A DNA stretch of 64,000 bases from Neolewinella xylanilytica (GCF_002934605.1 NZ_PTJC01000006.1:806001-870000); one strand, 5' to 3'. Positions 1 through 7,508 are shown, counted from the stretch's first letter. Program-made: numbers and translations. The notes: generated by a model not told the origin, from the letters alone.

Positions 1-1126
1 GATCCGCGCCGAGGAGGGTGGGGTAGCCGAGCTGAACAGCGACACCGTCTCGATGAACGTGTGGGAGCCGCTTGGCGTGGTCGGGCAGATCATTCCCTGG
101 AATTTCCCGATCCTGATGGCCGCCTGGAAGATCGCGCCCGCCCTGGCCGCCGGCAACTGCATCGTGCTGAAGCCGGCCGAGCAGACGCCCGTGGGTATCC
201 TCGTCCTGATGGAGATGATCGAGGACATCCTTCCGGCCGGCGTACTCAATATTGTCAACGGCTTCGGTGTCGAGGCCGGTAAACCGCTGGCCAGTCACCC
301 GGATATCTGCAAAGTTGCCTTCACCGGGGAGACGACCACCGGTCAGCTGATCATGCAGTACGCCAGCAAGAACATCATTCCGGTTACTCTCGAGCTCGGC
401 GGTAAAAGCCCGAACGTATTCATGAAGAGCGTAATGGACGCCGACGACGAGTTCTTCGACAAGTGCCTGGAAGGCGCGGCGATGTTCGCGCTTAACCAAG
501 GAGAGGTCTGCACTTGTCCCAGCCGATTGCTGGTGCACGAAGACATCTACGACAAGTTCATGGAGCGGTTTATCCCGCGGGTGGAGGCTATTAAGATGGG
601 CCACCCCCTCGACCCCGGTACCATGATGGGCGCCCAGGCCAGTAACGACCAGTACGAGAAGATCCTGAAGTACATCAAGATCGGCAAGGAAGAGGGCTGC
701 GAGGTGCTGACCGGCGGCGAGGCAGCCTACGTCGACGGCCTCAGCGGCGGATACTACATCAAGCCGACGGTGCTGAAGGGCAACAATAAAATGCGCGTCT
801 TTCAGGAGGAGATCTTCGGACCGGTACTCTGCGTGACGACCTTCAAGGACGAGGCCGATGCCATCGAGATCGCCAACGACACGCTCTACGGACTCGGTGC
901 CGGTCTCTGGACCCGCGATATGCACGAAGCCTACACCGTAGCCCGCAAGATCAAGGCCGGCCGCGTTTGGGTGAACTGCTACCACGATTACCCCGCCCAC
1001 GCCCCCTTCGGCGGCTACAAGAAATCGGGTATCGGCCGCGAGAATCACAAGATGATGCTCGACCACTACCGCCAGACGAAGAACATGCTGATCAATTACA
1101 GCAAGTCTAAACTTGGCTTCTTTTAG
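1..1126 (+). CDS. Aldehyde dehydrogenase, AldB/ExaC type (5' end outside window)
   Basis: NAD(P)-dependent aldehyde dehydrogenase oxidising aldehydes, probably acetaldehyde or similar, to acids in the cytoplasm. The reading frame is open from base 2 with no start, so the gene begins outside the window; about 374 residues are visible out of the roughly 510 usual for the family. The Rossmann segment around PWNFP, the catalytic Glu in LELGGKSPN (codon 392-394) and the catalytic Cys in [11 protein letters not shown] (codon 509-511) are intact. The [11 protein letters not shown] form is characteristic of the AldB/ExaC acetaldehyde dehydrogenase group. The next gene encodes a DUF779 protein, a known neighbour of this subgroup, which strengthens the call. 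A strong terminator separates the two. The substrate is inferred, not shown. Confidence 0.93.
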   Translation, partial: IRAEEGGVAELNSDTVSMNVWEPLGVVGQIIPWNFPILMAAWKIAPALAAGNCIVLKPAEQTPVGILVLMEMIEDILPAGVLNIVNGFGVEAGKPLASHPDICKVAFTGETTTGQLIMQYASKNIIPVTLELGGKSPNVFMKSVMDADDEFFDKCLEGAAMFALNQGEVCTCPSRLLVHEDIYDKFMERFIPRVEAIKMGHPLDPGTMMGAQASNDQYEKILKYIKIGKEEGCEVLTGGEAAYVDGLSGGYYIKPTVLKGNNKMRVFQEEIFGPVLCVTTFKDEADAIEIANDTLYGLGAGLWTRDMHEAYTVARKIKAGRVWVNCYHDYPAHAPFGGYKKSGIGRENHKMMLDHYRQTKNMLINYSKSKLGFF

Positions 1127-1157
1127 GCCGCAGCCCGTTTGAAAACCGAATAATTCC

Positions 1158-1191
1158 TGGCCGGCCGGTACTGTACCGGCCGGCCATTTTT
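1158..1191 (+). terminator. Intrinsic terminator after the aldehyde dehydrogenase
   Basis: A perfect inverted repeat (arms 1158-1171 and 1173-1186, core GGCCGGCCGGTAC) is followed directly by five T (1187-1191). It lies 32 bp after the aldehyde dehydrogenase stop and 15 bp before the DUF779 start. It should therefore attenuate or end transcription between two genes that usually work together. Confidence 0.85.
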
Positions 1192-1205
1192 AACTTCCTA
1201 CGATT

Positions 1206-1547
1206 ATGCCACGAGTAGACATCACCGACCGCGCCCGTGCGGTCATCGATCAATTGAAAGCGACCCACGGGCCGCTAATGTTCCACCAAAGCGGCGGCTG
1301 TTGCGATGGCTCTTCCCCAATGTGTTTTCCCGAAGGAGAATTGATGGTCGACGATGACAACGATATCTTATTGGGTGAGGTCCAAGGCTGCAAGTTCTAC
1401 ATGTCCACCTTTCAGTACGAATACTGGAAGCATACCCATCTCACTCTCGACGTAACGGAAGGTAGAGGATCCAGCTTTTCGGCGGAGATCCCGCTGGGCG
1501 TGCGGTTCGTGATCGACTCGCGGCTGATGACGGAGGCGGACGGGTGA
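1206..1547 (+). CDS. DUF779 domain-containing protein
   Basis: A 113-residue cytoplasmic protein of the DUF779 family, whose members are typically encoded beside acetaldehyde dehydrogenases; the biochemical role is unknown. The hallmark cysteine-rich motif GGCCDGSSPMC is at residues 30-40 and a further Cys lies in VQGCKFYM near residue 60, so metal or thiol chemistry is plausible. It is codirectional with the upstream dehydrogenase and 79 bp behind it, with an intrinsic terminator in between. I see no clear TAnnTTTG box of its own. The stop codon is followed almost at once by the octameric TGAATNNN repeats that lead into the 73-bp tandem array. Confidence 0.9.
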   Translation: MPRVDITDRARAVIDQLKATHGPLMFHQSGGCCDGSSPMCFPEGELMVDDDNDILLGEVQGCKFYMSTFQYEYWKHTHLTLDVTEGRGSSFSAEIPLGVRFVIDSRLMTEADG

Positions 1548-1553
1548 AATTGT

Positions 1554-1910
1554 TGAATTAGTGAATTGGTGAATTAGTGAATGTGCGGCGGTTTGCCCCT
1601 CGCTTCGCTCGGGTTCGTGCAAGGGTTGAGTGACTGAATGCTTGAATTACTGAATAGGCGGCTACCTGCCCCTCGCTTCGCTCGGGTTCGTGCAAGGGTT
1701 GAATTAGTGAATTGTTGAATTAGTGAATAGGCGGGCACCTGTCCCTCGCTTCGCTCGGGTACGTGCAAGGGTTGAATGACTGAATGCTTGAATTACTGAA
1801 TAGGCGGCCACCTGCCCCTCGCTTCGCTCGGGTTCGTGCAAGGGCTGAATGACTGAATTCTTGAATTACTGAATAGGCGGCCACCTTGCCCCTCGCTTCG
1901 CTCGGGTTCG
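1554..1910. repeat. Tandem array A: five ~73-bp units with an octamer lead-in
   Basis: Five copies of a unit starting CCTCGCTTCGCTCGGG lie at 1598, 1671, 1744, 1817 and 1891, so the period is 73, 73, 73 and 74 bp. Each unit combines a GC-rich part with a 32-nt AT-rich part made of four TGAATNNN octamers. Four more octamers (1554-1585) join the array to the DUF779 stop codon. The units are contiguous with no unique spacers, so this is not a CRISPR array. Short reading frames through it (for example a PERSEG motif on the minus strand) are repeat artefacts. Confidence 0.9.
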
Positions 1911-1969
1911 TGAGGTAATTATGCAGAGCATTGCCTGGAATAGTGCGTTCTTACAAGAACTTGTTCGGA

Positions 1970-2391
1970 AGCCGTTCAGCGGTAAGTACGGCCGAGTGCT
2001 GCGGGCCAATTCAGTCATTCACTAATTCAGTCATTCACCCATTCCTCGAAAGCCGTTCAGCGGTAAGTACGGCGGAGTGCTGCGGGCCAATTCAGTCATT
2101 CACTAATTCAGCCTTCACCCATTCCTCGAAAGCCGTTCAGCGGTAAGTACGGCGGAGTGCTGCGGGCCAATTCAGTCATTCACTAATTCAGCCATTCATC
2201 CATTCCTGGGAAGCCGTTCAGCGGTAAGTACGGCGGAGCTCTGCGGGCCAATTCAGTCATTCACTAATTCAGCCTTCACCCATTCCTCAGAAGCCGTTCA
2301 GCGGTAAGTACGGCCGAGTGCTGCGGGCCAATTCAGTCATTCACTAATTCAGTCATTCACCAATTCAGTCATTCACCAATTCAGCCATTCA
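1970..2391. repeat. Tandem array B: five ~80-bp units with octamer tail
   Basis: Five copies of a unit beginning AGCCGTTCAGCGGTAAG lie at 1970, 2051, 2131, 2212 and 2292 (period 80-81 bp). The GC-rich part differs from array A, but the AT-rich part is the same kind of octamer ladder on the opposite strand: ATTCA-based on plus, TGAATNNN on minus. Eight consecutive octamers occupy 2328-2391 and run into the 3' end of the flavoprotein gene, supplying its TGA stop. Arrays A and B face each other across about 60 bp (1911-1969) in which I see no gene. Confidence 0.9.
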
Positions 2392-2860
2392 CCAACTGCA
2401 TTTCCACCCGCGACCCCCGGACCCAGGCGTGCCGCTCCGGGCCGTACGTCATGCCGAGGTAATCGGCCGATAAGCGGAAGGGCTCGTAAAATCCGGCGTT
2501 GACGTGTCGTTCGGCGGAACAGGAAAGGACCCCCATCTCCTTCCCCCTCAGCCGTCGGCCTAAGTCCTTGTGGTAGGTAAGCAAGTCCGTCAGCCGATCG
2601 AAGAAATCCTTGAGTAAGCCGCTCATGCTATACCAGTAGACGGGGCTGGCGAAGATGATCCGGTCGTAGATGATCAGGCGCTTGGCCATCGCGATGAAAT
2701 CGTCGTCTTCGGGGTAGTTATTGCCGTAATCGTAGGGAGCGATCCGGTAATCCAGTAGGTCTACCAGTTTTCCGCCGGTTTCGGCTTCCAGTTGCAGGGC
2801 GGCTTTGGCGGTATTGCCATCGCCACGGGCGCTGCCGAGGATAATTAAGGTCTTAGCCAT
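2381..2860 (-). CDS. Flavodoxin-fold NAD(P)H-dependent oxidoreductase
   Basis: A 159-residue single-domain flavodoxin-like protein of the NADPH-dependent FMN reductase group, probably a soluble FMN-binding quinone or flavin reductase. The phosphate-binding loop GSARGDGNT is at residues 9-17 and the flavin ring contact SPVYWYSMSG at 72-81. The start is the ATG at 2860, whose A is shared with the TGA stop of ileS (TGATG overlap), so the two genes should be translationally coupled. A TTG one codon upstream is possible but unnecessary. The C-terminal residues LVNG and the stop lie inside the octamer repeats of array B, so the last few residues may be recent additions. The substrate is unknown. 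Confidence 0.85.
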   Translation of the reverse strand: MAKTLIILGSARGDGNTAKAALQLEAETGGKLVDLLDYRIAPYDYGNNYPEDDDFIAMAKRLIIYDRIIFASPVYWYSMSGLLKDFFDRLTDLLTYHKDLGRRLRGKEMGVLSCSAERHVNAGFYEPFRLSADYLGMTYGPERHAWVRGSRVEMQLVNG

Positions 2861-5800
2861 CAATTTTGCGGTTGGGGCACGGCGGAAAGGGTCACTCGTG
2901 CCGTCTGGTCACCGGGGAGCTCCAGGGCTGGAGCGTCTAGGGTTTCGGCGAAGTTCAGCGAATCGGCCAGGGTTTCTTCCATCAGGTATGCCCGATAGGT
3001 GGTGATGGCTTCCCTGACCTCGGCGGTGGCTGCCACTCGAACGTCGATCCGGTCCGTGACGTCTAGGCCCGAATCCTTCCGTAGGTTTTGGATGCGACTT
3101 ACCAGTTCCCTGGCCAGTCCTTCCCGCACCAATTCCGGTGTCACGTTGACGTCGAGGGCTACGGTGAGCTCCCCGTCGGTGGCTACCTTCCAGCCGGGGA
3201 TGTCCTCGGTGAGGATATCCACTTCGCCGGTAGTGATGTCCACGGGTTCACCGTCGAGGTGCAGGGTGTAGCTACCCTGATGTTCCAGTTCGCCGATCTG
3301 CGCTTCGGTCATTTGCCCGATGGCGGCCGCGGCGGCCTTCATTTGCTTGCCCAGGCGCTTTCCAAGCACCTTAAAATTGGGTTTGATGGTCTTCTTCAGG
3401 AAGCCATCGTCGGTCAGGAACTCAACTTCCTTGATGTTGGTTTCCGACTGAATAATGGGGGTAACATCCGCTACCCGGCGGCGGAATTCGTCGCTCAGTG
3501 CCGGCACGAGAATCTTTTGCAGCGGCTGCCGTACCCGTAGTTTTTCCCGTTTCCGCAGGCTTAGTACCAGGGAAGATATCCGCTGGGCGTAGGCCATTCG
3601 TTGTTCCAGGTCCTCGTCGATCATCTCCTCCTTGGCGCCAGATAGAAAGGTTAGGTGGACGCTTTCGATGTCACCGGCGGGGGCGAGGTTGCGGTAGAGC
3701 CAGTCGGCGAAGAAGGGGGCCACCGGCGACATCAACTGAGACACCCGCGTCAGGCAGGTGAAGAGCGTTTGGTAGGCGGCGCGCTTGTCGGTGGTCATAT
3801 CGCCCCGCCAGAAACGGCGGCGGCTTTGACGCACGTACCAGTTGCTCAGCTCGTCGTTGACGAAACTTTCGATCGCCCGGCAGGCCGGCGTGGCATTGTA
3901 TTCGGCGAAGTGGCGGGTCACCTCCCCGGTCAGTGTATTCAGCCGGCTGAGTATCCAGCGGTCGATTTCCGCCAATTCGTTCGTGGCAATTGGCTCGTCA
4001 CCCACCGGATTGTAATCGTCGATATTAGCGTACAGCGCGAAGAAGCCGTAGGTATTATAGAGGGTCCCAAAGAAGCGCCGCTGCACCTCCTTGACGCCTT
4101 CCAGGTCGAATTTCAGGTTGTCCCAGGGGTCGCTGTTGCTGATCATGTACCAGCGCGTGGCGTCCGCGCCGTAGGTATCGATGGTGAGAAAGGGGTCCAC
4201 CGCATTGCCCAGTCGTTTGGACATTTTCTTTCCCTCCTTGTCGAGCACCAACCCGTTAGAGACCACGTTCTTGTACGCCACCGAGTCAAAAACCATCGTG
4301 GCAATGGCGTGCAGGGTATAGAACCAGCCCCGGGTTTGGTCCACGCCCTCGGCAATGAAGTCGGCGGGGTAGGAGCGGTCGAAAATGTCCTTGTTTGCAA
4401 AGGGGTAGTGCCACTGCGCGTACGGCATACTGCCCGAGTCGAACCAGACGTCGATCAGGTCCAGCTCCCGCCGCAGTTTCTTCCCGTTCTTCCACAGGAC
4501 GACCTCGTCGATGTAGGGACGGTGAAGATCTTCGGGGACGCTTTGGTCTAGCTGCAGTTCGCGATTGGCGATGGCGACCTGCTCCTCCAATTCGGCCAGG
4601 GAGCCGATGCAGATTTCCTCCGCCCCGTCCTCACTGCGCCAGATCGGCAGCGGAATACCCCAGTAACGACTGCGGCTGAGGTTCCAGTCCTGCAGGTTCT
4701 CCAGCCATTTACCGAAGCGGCCTTCGCCGGTGCTGGCCGGCTGCCAGTTGATCGTCCGGTTCAGTTCCTGCATCCGCTCCTTGACGGCGCTTGACTTAAT
4801 GAACCAACTGTCAAGAGGGTAGTACAGCACGGGCTTGTCCGTCCGCCAGCAGTGCGGGTAGCTGTGGTTATACTTGGCGACGTTGAAGGCCAGGCCACGC
4901 TTTTTCAGGTGGACGGCGATATCGACATTTACGTCGACGTAGTCCTCCTCATCCTTGTAATTCTTGACGTAGCGACCGGCGAAGGGACCGGCATCCGCCG
5001 TGAAGCGGCCGGTTTTGTCTACCAGGGTAAGCGATCCGATACCATTGGCCTTCCCCACTTGCATATCGTCCGCACCGAAACTGGGGGCGGTATGTACAAT
5101 ACCCGTACCCGCCTCGGTGGTGACGAAGTCGCCCGGAATGACGCGGAAAGCATCGCCGTCGTCCGGGGTAGCGCCGGGTAATAGCTGCTCGTACCGTAAA
5201 CCGATGAGTTCCGTGCCTTTGAAGGGCTCACTTTTCGCCAGGACCTTCGGTTGGTTGTTGCCATTAAACCACTTATCGATCAAGGCCTCCGCCAGAATGA
5301 CATCAATCTTGTCCTCCGTATAGGGATTGACCGTGGTCACCCGTACGTAATCGATGTTCGGGCCTACGGTGAGAGCGGTGTTGCTGGGTAGGGTCCAGGG
5401 GGTGGTGGTCCAGGCAATCAGATACAAGGGGTTAGGGTTGCCGTCCTTAGCCCCTTCACCCCTTAACCCCTCAGCCCCTTGAACCTTAAACATGGCTACC
5501 ACCGTGGTGTCCGTCACGTCCTGGTAGGCTCCGGGCATATTGAGCTCGTGGGAGCTAAGCCCCGTACCGGCGGCCGGGCTATAGGGTTGAATGGTGTACC
5601 CCTTATAGATCAGCCCCTTATCGTAGATCTGTTTCAGCAGCCACCAGACCGACTCCATATACTCCCGCTCGTAGGTGATGTACGGGTTATCGAGGTCGAC
5701 CCAGTAGCCCATCTTGCGGGTGATGTCGTCCCAACGGTCCTTGAAGCGCATCACGGTTTCCCGGCACGCTTTGTTGTAGTCGTCGACGCTGATTTTATCC

Positions 5801-6120
5801 CCGATGTCTTCTTTGGTGATGCCGAGCTCCGATTCCACCTTCAGTTCGATAGGAAGCCCGTGGGTATCCCATCCGCCCTTCCGTTCGACCCGCTTTCCCT
5901 GTAGCGTTTGAAACCGGCAGAACATATCCTTGATCGTCCGGGCCATGACATGGTGGATGCCGGGCTGCCCGTTCGCGCTGGGCGGACCTTCGTAAAAGAC
6001 GAAGGAGTTATCGGTGGGACGTTCCTCGATGCTGCGACGGAAAATATCGTTCTCCTCCCAGAAGGCGAGGATTTCCTTGTCGATGGCCGGTAAGTCCAGG
6101 TTCTTGAATTCCTTATACAT
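2860..6120 (-). CDS. ileS: Isoleucine--tRNA ligase
   Basis: Class I aminoacyl-tRNA synthetase charging tRNA-Ile in the cytoplasm, with an editing domain against valine. The protein starts MYKEFKNLDLPAIDKEIL, typical for Bacteroidota IleS. The HIGH-type motif is PGIHHV near residues 53-58 and the KMSKR loop lies near residue 632 (about 4214-4228). At about 1086 residues it is a normal length. I chose ATG 6120 because the upstream in-frame TTG at 6147 lies in the T-run of a terminator and would not be transcribed as part of a useful start. Upstream is an Ile-rich leader peptide and an attenuator (6146-6281). Downstream, a small flavoprotein gene overlaps by one base. Confidence 0.98.
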   Translation of the reverse strand: MYKEFKNLDLPAIDKEILAFWEENDIFRRSIEERPTDNSFVFYEGPPSANGQPGIHHVMARTIKDMFCRFQTLQGKRVERKGGWDTHGLPIELKVESELGITKEDIGDKISVDDYNKACRETVMRFKDRWDDITRKMGYWVDLDNPYITYEREYMESVWWLLKQIYDKGLIYKGYTIQPYSPAAGTGLSSHELNMPGAYQDVTDTTVVAMFKVQGAEGLRGEGAKDGNPNPLYLIAWTTTPWTLPSNTALTVGPNIDYVRVTTVNPYTEDKIDVILAEALIDKWFNGNNQPKVLAKSEPFKGTELIGLRYEQLLPGATPDDGDAFRVIPGDFVTTEAGTGIVHTAPSFGADDMQVGKANGIGSLTLVDKTGRFTADAGPFAGRYVKNYKDEEDYVDVNVDIAVHLKKRGLAFNVAKYNHSYPHCWRTDKPVLYYPLDSWFIKSSAVKERMQELNRTINWQPASTGEGRFGKWLENLQDWNLSRSRYWGIPLPIWRSEDGAEEICIGSLAELEEQVAIANRELQLDQSVPEDLHRPYIDEVVLWKNGKKLRRELDLIDVWFDSGSMPYAQWHYPFANKDIFDRSYPADFIAEGVDQTRGWFYTLHAIATMVFDSVAYKNVVSNGLVLDKEGKKMSKRLGNAVDPFLTIDTYGADATRWYMISNSDPWDNLKFDLEGVKEVQRRFFGTLYNTYGFFALYANIDDYNPVGDEPIATNELAEIDRWILSRLNTLTGEVTRHFAEYNATPACRAIESFVNDELSNWYVRQSRRRFWRGDMTTDKRAAYQTLFTCLTRVSQLMSPVAPFFADWLYRNLAPAGDIESVHLTFLSGAKEEMIDEDLEQRMAYAQRISSLVLSLRKREKLRVRQPLQKILVPALSDEFRRRVADVTPIIQSETNIKEVEFLTDDGFLKKTIKPNFKVLGKRLGKQMKAAAAAIGQMTEAQIGELEHQGSYTLHLDGEPVDITTGEVDILTEDIPGWKVATDGELTVALDVNVTPELVREGLARELVSRIQNLRKDSGLDVTDRIDVRVAATAEVREAITTYRAYLMEETLADSLNFAETLDAPALELPGDQTARVTLSAVPQPQN

Positions 6121-6145
6121 GCGGTAGACGGGACGTTGGGGATGC

Positions 6146-6186
6146 AAAAATAAAAAGCTCCGATCGGGCGAGTCCGTCGGAGCTTT
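6146..6186 (-). terminator. Attenuator terminator in the ileS leader
   Basis: On the minus strand, AAAGCTCCGA (6186-6177) pairs with TCGGAGCTTT (6163-6154). An inner CGG/CCG extends the stem, and the hairpin is followed by TTATTTTT (6153-6146). It sits between the leader peptide stop (6212) and the ileS start (6120). A competing pairing is available: GTCCG and AGCT around the leader stop (6219-6209) can pair with AGCT and CGGAC (6184-6172), which includes the 5' arm of the terminator. This is the geometry expected for ribosome-mediated attenuation. Folding was done by eye. Confidence 0.85.
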
Positions 6187-6211
6187 GAGTCGGGTTCGTA
6201 CAACAGCCAGC

Positions 6212-6268
6212 TTACGGACACAAGGTGCCGGAAATAATTATGGCGTCGCTAATTGAACCCGTTTTCAT
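6212..6268 (-). CDS. Isoleucine leader peptide of ileS
   Basis: An 18-codon open frame reading MKTGSISDAIIISGTLCP then TAA. Four of its 18 codons are Ile, including a run of three (ATA ATT ATT at 6241-6233), with ATA otherwise unexpected in a GC-rich genome. It starts 5 nt after a perfect TATCTTTG box (6281-6274), so its mRNA is probably leaderless. It is followed by an intrinsic terminator and then ileS. The inferred role is that stalling at the Ile codons when charged tRNA-Ile is scarce leaves the sequence around the stop codon free to form an antiterminator, so ileS is transcribed. Peptide-dependent attenuation is well known for biosynthetic operons; I infer it here from layout alone. Confidence 0.8.
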   Translation of the reverse strand: MKTGSISDAIIISGTLCP

Positions 6269-6273
6269 AAGTG

Positions 6274-6281
6274 CAAAGATA
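6274..6281 (-). promoter_or_regulatory. -7 box of the ileS leader promoter
   Basis: The minus strand reads TATCTTTG, an exact match to TAnnTTTG. The leader peptide ATG (6268) follows after 5 nt. I find no TTG at the usual 17-23 nt upstream, so the -33 element is weak or absent. Confidence 0.75.
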
Positions 6282-6360
6282 AGCTTTTGCCGCCAAGCGG
6301 TGAGGTGGCCCCTCAAAAGCGGGAGAAAATGCGGAATCTTGGGGGGGAGTAGAAAAAAAA

Positions 6361-6391
6361 TTGGCCGATTCCTTTACAGTAATTAAATTTA
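6361..6391 (+). promoter_or_regulatory. Candidate promoter of a short transcript
   Basis: TTG at 6361-6363 and TAAATTTA at 6384-6391 are spaced 20 nt apart, matching the Bacteroidota TTG-N17-23-TAnnTTTG layout except for the last base. It would start a transcript near 6398 that meets an intrinsic terminator at 6479-6503. Confidence 0.45.
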
Positions 6392-6397
6392 TTTTAC

Positions 6398-6503
6398 CTT
6401 AACGGGGCGTTAAACCGGTAGATAATGCTGCTGGTCTACGCAAGAATTAGTTTTCATTTGGTTTTTTGGGGTTATTGGGAGGCAACTTGTTGCCTCTTTT
6501 TTT
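6398..6503 (+). ncRNA. Candidate ~105-nt small RNA or leader RNA
   Basis: This stretch lies between a plausible promoter and a very clear terminator, and is followed about 160 bp later by an SDR gene that has its own operator region. An ATG at 6425 opens a frame rich in aromatic residues, but that frame runs through the terminator and into the SDR upstream region, so I do not call it a protein. It resembles no RNA family I can name. Either a free-standing small RNA or a terminated leader would fit. Confidence 0.3.
6479..6503 (+). terminator. Intrinsic terminator upstream of the SDR gene
   Basis: A perfect 8-bp stem GAGGCAAC / GTTGCCTC (6479-6486, 6489-6496) with a 2-nt centre is followed by seven T (6497-6503). 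It points along the plus strand, where no protein gene precedes it, so it ends the candidate short transcript. Confidence 0.8.
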
Positions 6504-6593
6504 ATGTCTGCTCGGAACGGTTGACCATAGCAGGCGAGCGATTCTCTCTTCCAGGAAAGTCTAATTATCGGAGGCCGAGAAACTTAATTGTGG

Positions 6594-6603
6594 AACGATC
6601 GTT
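6594..6603. promoter_or_regulatory. Operator-like palindrome 1 (AACGATCGTT)
   Basis: A perfect 10-bp palindrome, 60 bp before the SDR start. It shares the ACG-nn-CGT pattern with a second palindrome whose centre is 25 bp downstream. It is a plausible half of a TetR-type operator for the regulator at 7509. Confidence 0.45.
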
Positions 6604-6615
6604 TCCTTTTGAAAA

Positions 6616-6631
6616 TGTAACGAACGTTACA
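6616..6631. promoter_or_regulatory. Operator-like palindrome 2 (TGTAACGAACGTTACA)
   Basis: Seven-base perfect arms TGTAACG and CGTTACA around a 2-bp centre, 31 bp before the SDR start and just downstream of a TTTTG (6607-6611) that could be the -33 element. Size, symmetry and the adjacent TetR gene make it a good repressor-site candidate. Confidence 0.6.
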
Positions 6632-6662
6632 GAATTGTTTCACTCTTTTAATCTGGATCAAG

Positions 6663-7418
6663 ATGACAGACTTAACAGGAAAGATCGCGGTCGTAACCGG
6701 CGGGAATTCCGGAATTGGCTACGCTACGGCAGAACGACTGAAGGCGGACGGGGCGCGGGTGATCATTACCGGACGTTCCCCGGAGCGAGTGACGGAGGCC
6801 GCCGCAGCCCTCGACGTGGTTGGTTTGGTGGCCGATGTGAATTCGGTATCCGCGTTAGGCCGACTCGCCGATGAAGTAAAGGCGCTGGTGGGCAGCATCG
6901 ATATTCTTTTCATCAACGCCGGGGTATTTGAACCGGCCCCGCTGGGAAGCATCTCGGAGGACATGTTCGACCGGCAGATAGGCATCAACTTCAAAGGGGC
7001 GGTGTTCACCCTGGAAAAGTTCTTGCCCATTCTCAACGACGGCGCTTCGGTGGTGAATCTTTCCTCCATCAATGCCTACACCGGCATGGCGAATACGGCC
7101 ATCTATTCTGCTTCCAAAGCGGCGATGAATTCGTTCACCCGTACGGCGGCGACCGAGCTGGCCCCCCGCAAAATCCGGGTAAATGTCGTCAATCCTGGTC
7201 CGATCAAGACCGCCATTTTCGGTAAAAGCGGACTGTCGGAAACGGATCTGAACGGTTTTTCGGTGGCGATGGAGCAACGGGTTCCGCTCAAACGATTCGG
7301 CGAGCCGTCGGAAGTGGCGCATCTCGTTTCGTTTCTAGCGTCTTCGGAGGCTTCCTTCATTACCGGCGGGGAGTACAACATCGACGGAGGGCTTAATATC
7401 AATCCGCTAATGAACTAA
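6663..7418 (+). CDS. SDR family oxidoreductase
   Basis: A 251-residue classical short-chain dehydrogenase, an NAD(P)-dependent cytoplasmic enzyme of unknown substrate. The nucleotide-binding motif TGGNSGIG is at residues 12-19, the NAG motif near residue 80, and the catalytic set is Ser135, Tyr148 and Lys152 (YSASK). The C-terminal GGEYNIDGG segment is typical. It is followed by a codirectional TetR regulator that has its own promoter, and preceded by two related palindromes that look like operators. The likely arrangement is a small substrate-inducible module in which the TetR protein represses the SDR. SDR genes of this type next to TetR regulators are common and often act on xenobiotic or carbonyl compounds; that is family knowledge only. 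Confidence 0.9.
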   Translation: MTDLTGKIAVVTGGNSGIGYATAERLKADGARVIITGRSPERVTEAAAALDVVGLVADVNSVSALGRLADEVKALVGSIDILFINAGVFEPAPLGSISEDMFDRQIGINFKGAVFTLEKFLPILNDGASVVNLSSINAYTGMANTAIYSASKAAMNSFTRTAATELAPRKIRVNVVNPGPIKTAIFGKSGLSETDLNGFSVAMEQRVPLKRFGEPSEVAHLVSFLASSEASFITGGEYNIDGGLNINPLMN

Positions 7419-7457
7419 CCCCTCGCTCACCCCCACGGTATGAGAGTACCCCGGCAC

Positions 7458-7465
7458 TATCTTTG
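7458..7465 (+). promoter_or_regulatory. -7 box of the TetR gene
   Basis: TATCTTTG, an exact consensus match, 43 nt before the ATG at 7509. It rules out the upstream in-frame ATG at 7440 as the start, because that codon precedes the promoter. Confidence 0.7.
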
Positions 7466-7508
7466 CGGAAGTGACCGGGGCTTTCCCGTATTGCTACCCT
7501 TTCCCGTT

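Noticed and set aside
1574-1768. Short reading frames through array A containing a repeated PERSEG motif
   Set aside because: They follow the 73-bp repeat unit, shift with it, have no start signals and no recognisable fold. They are a by-product of the repeat.
1594-2372. CRISPR array
   Set aside because: The units are contiguous and nearly identical over their whole 73-81 bp, with no unique spacers and no cas genes nearby.
3655-4551. 298-codon plus-strand frame opposite ileS
   Set aside because: It lies wholly antisense to a well-conserved gene and its length is explained by the GC-rich codon usage of ileS.
6425-6874. Reading frame with an aromatic-rich start, possibly a leader peptide
   Set aside because: It runs straight through a terminator and into the SDR gene in another frame. 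The downstream gene has no link to aromatic amino acids.
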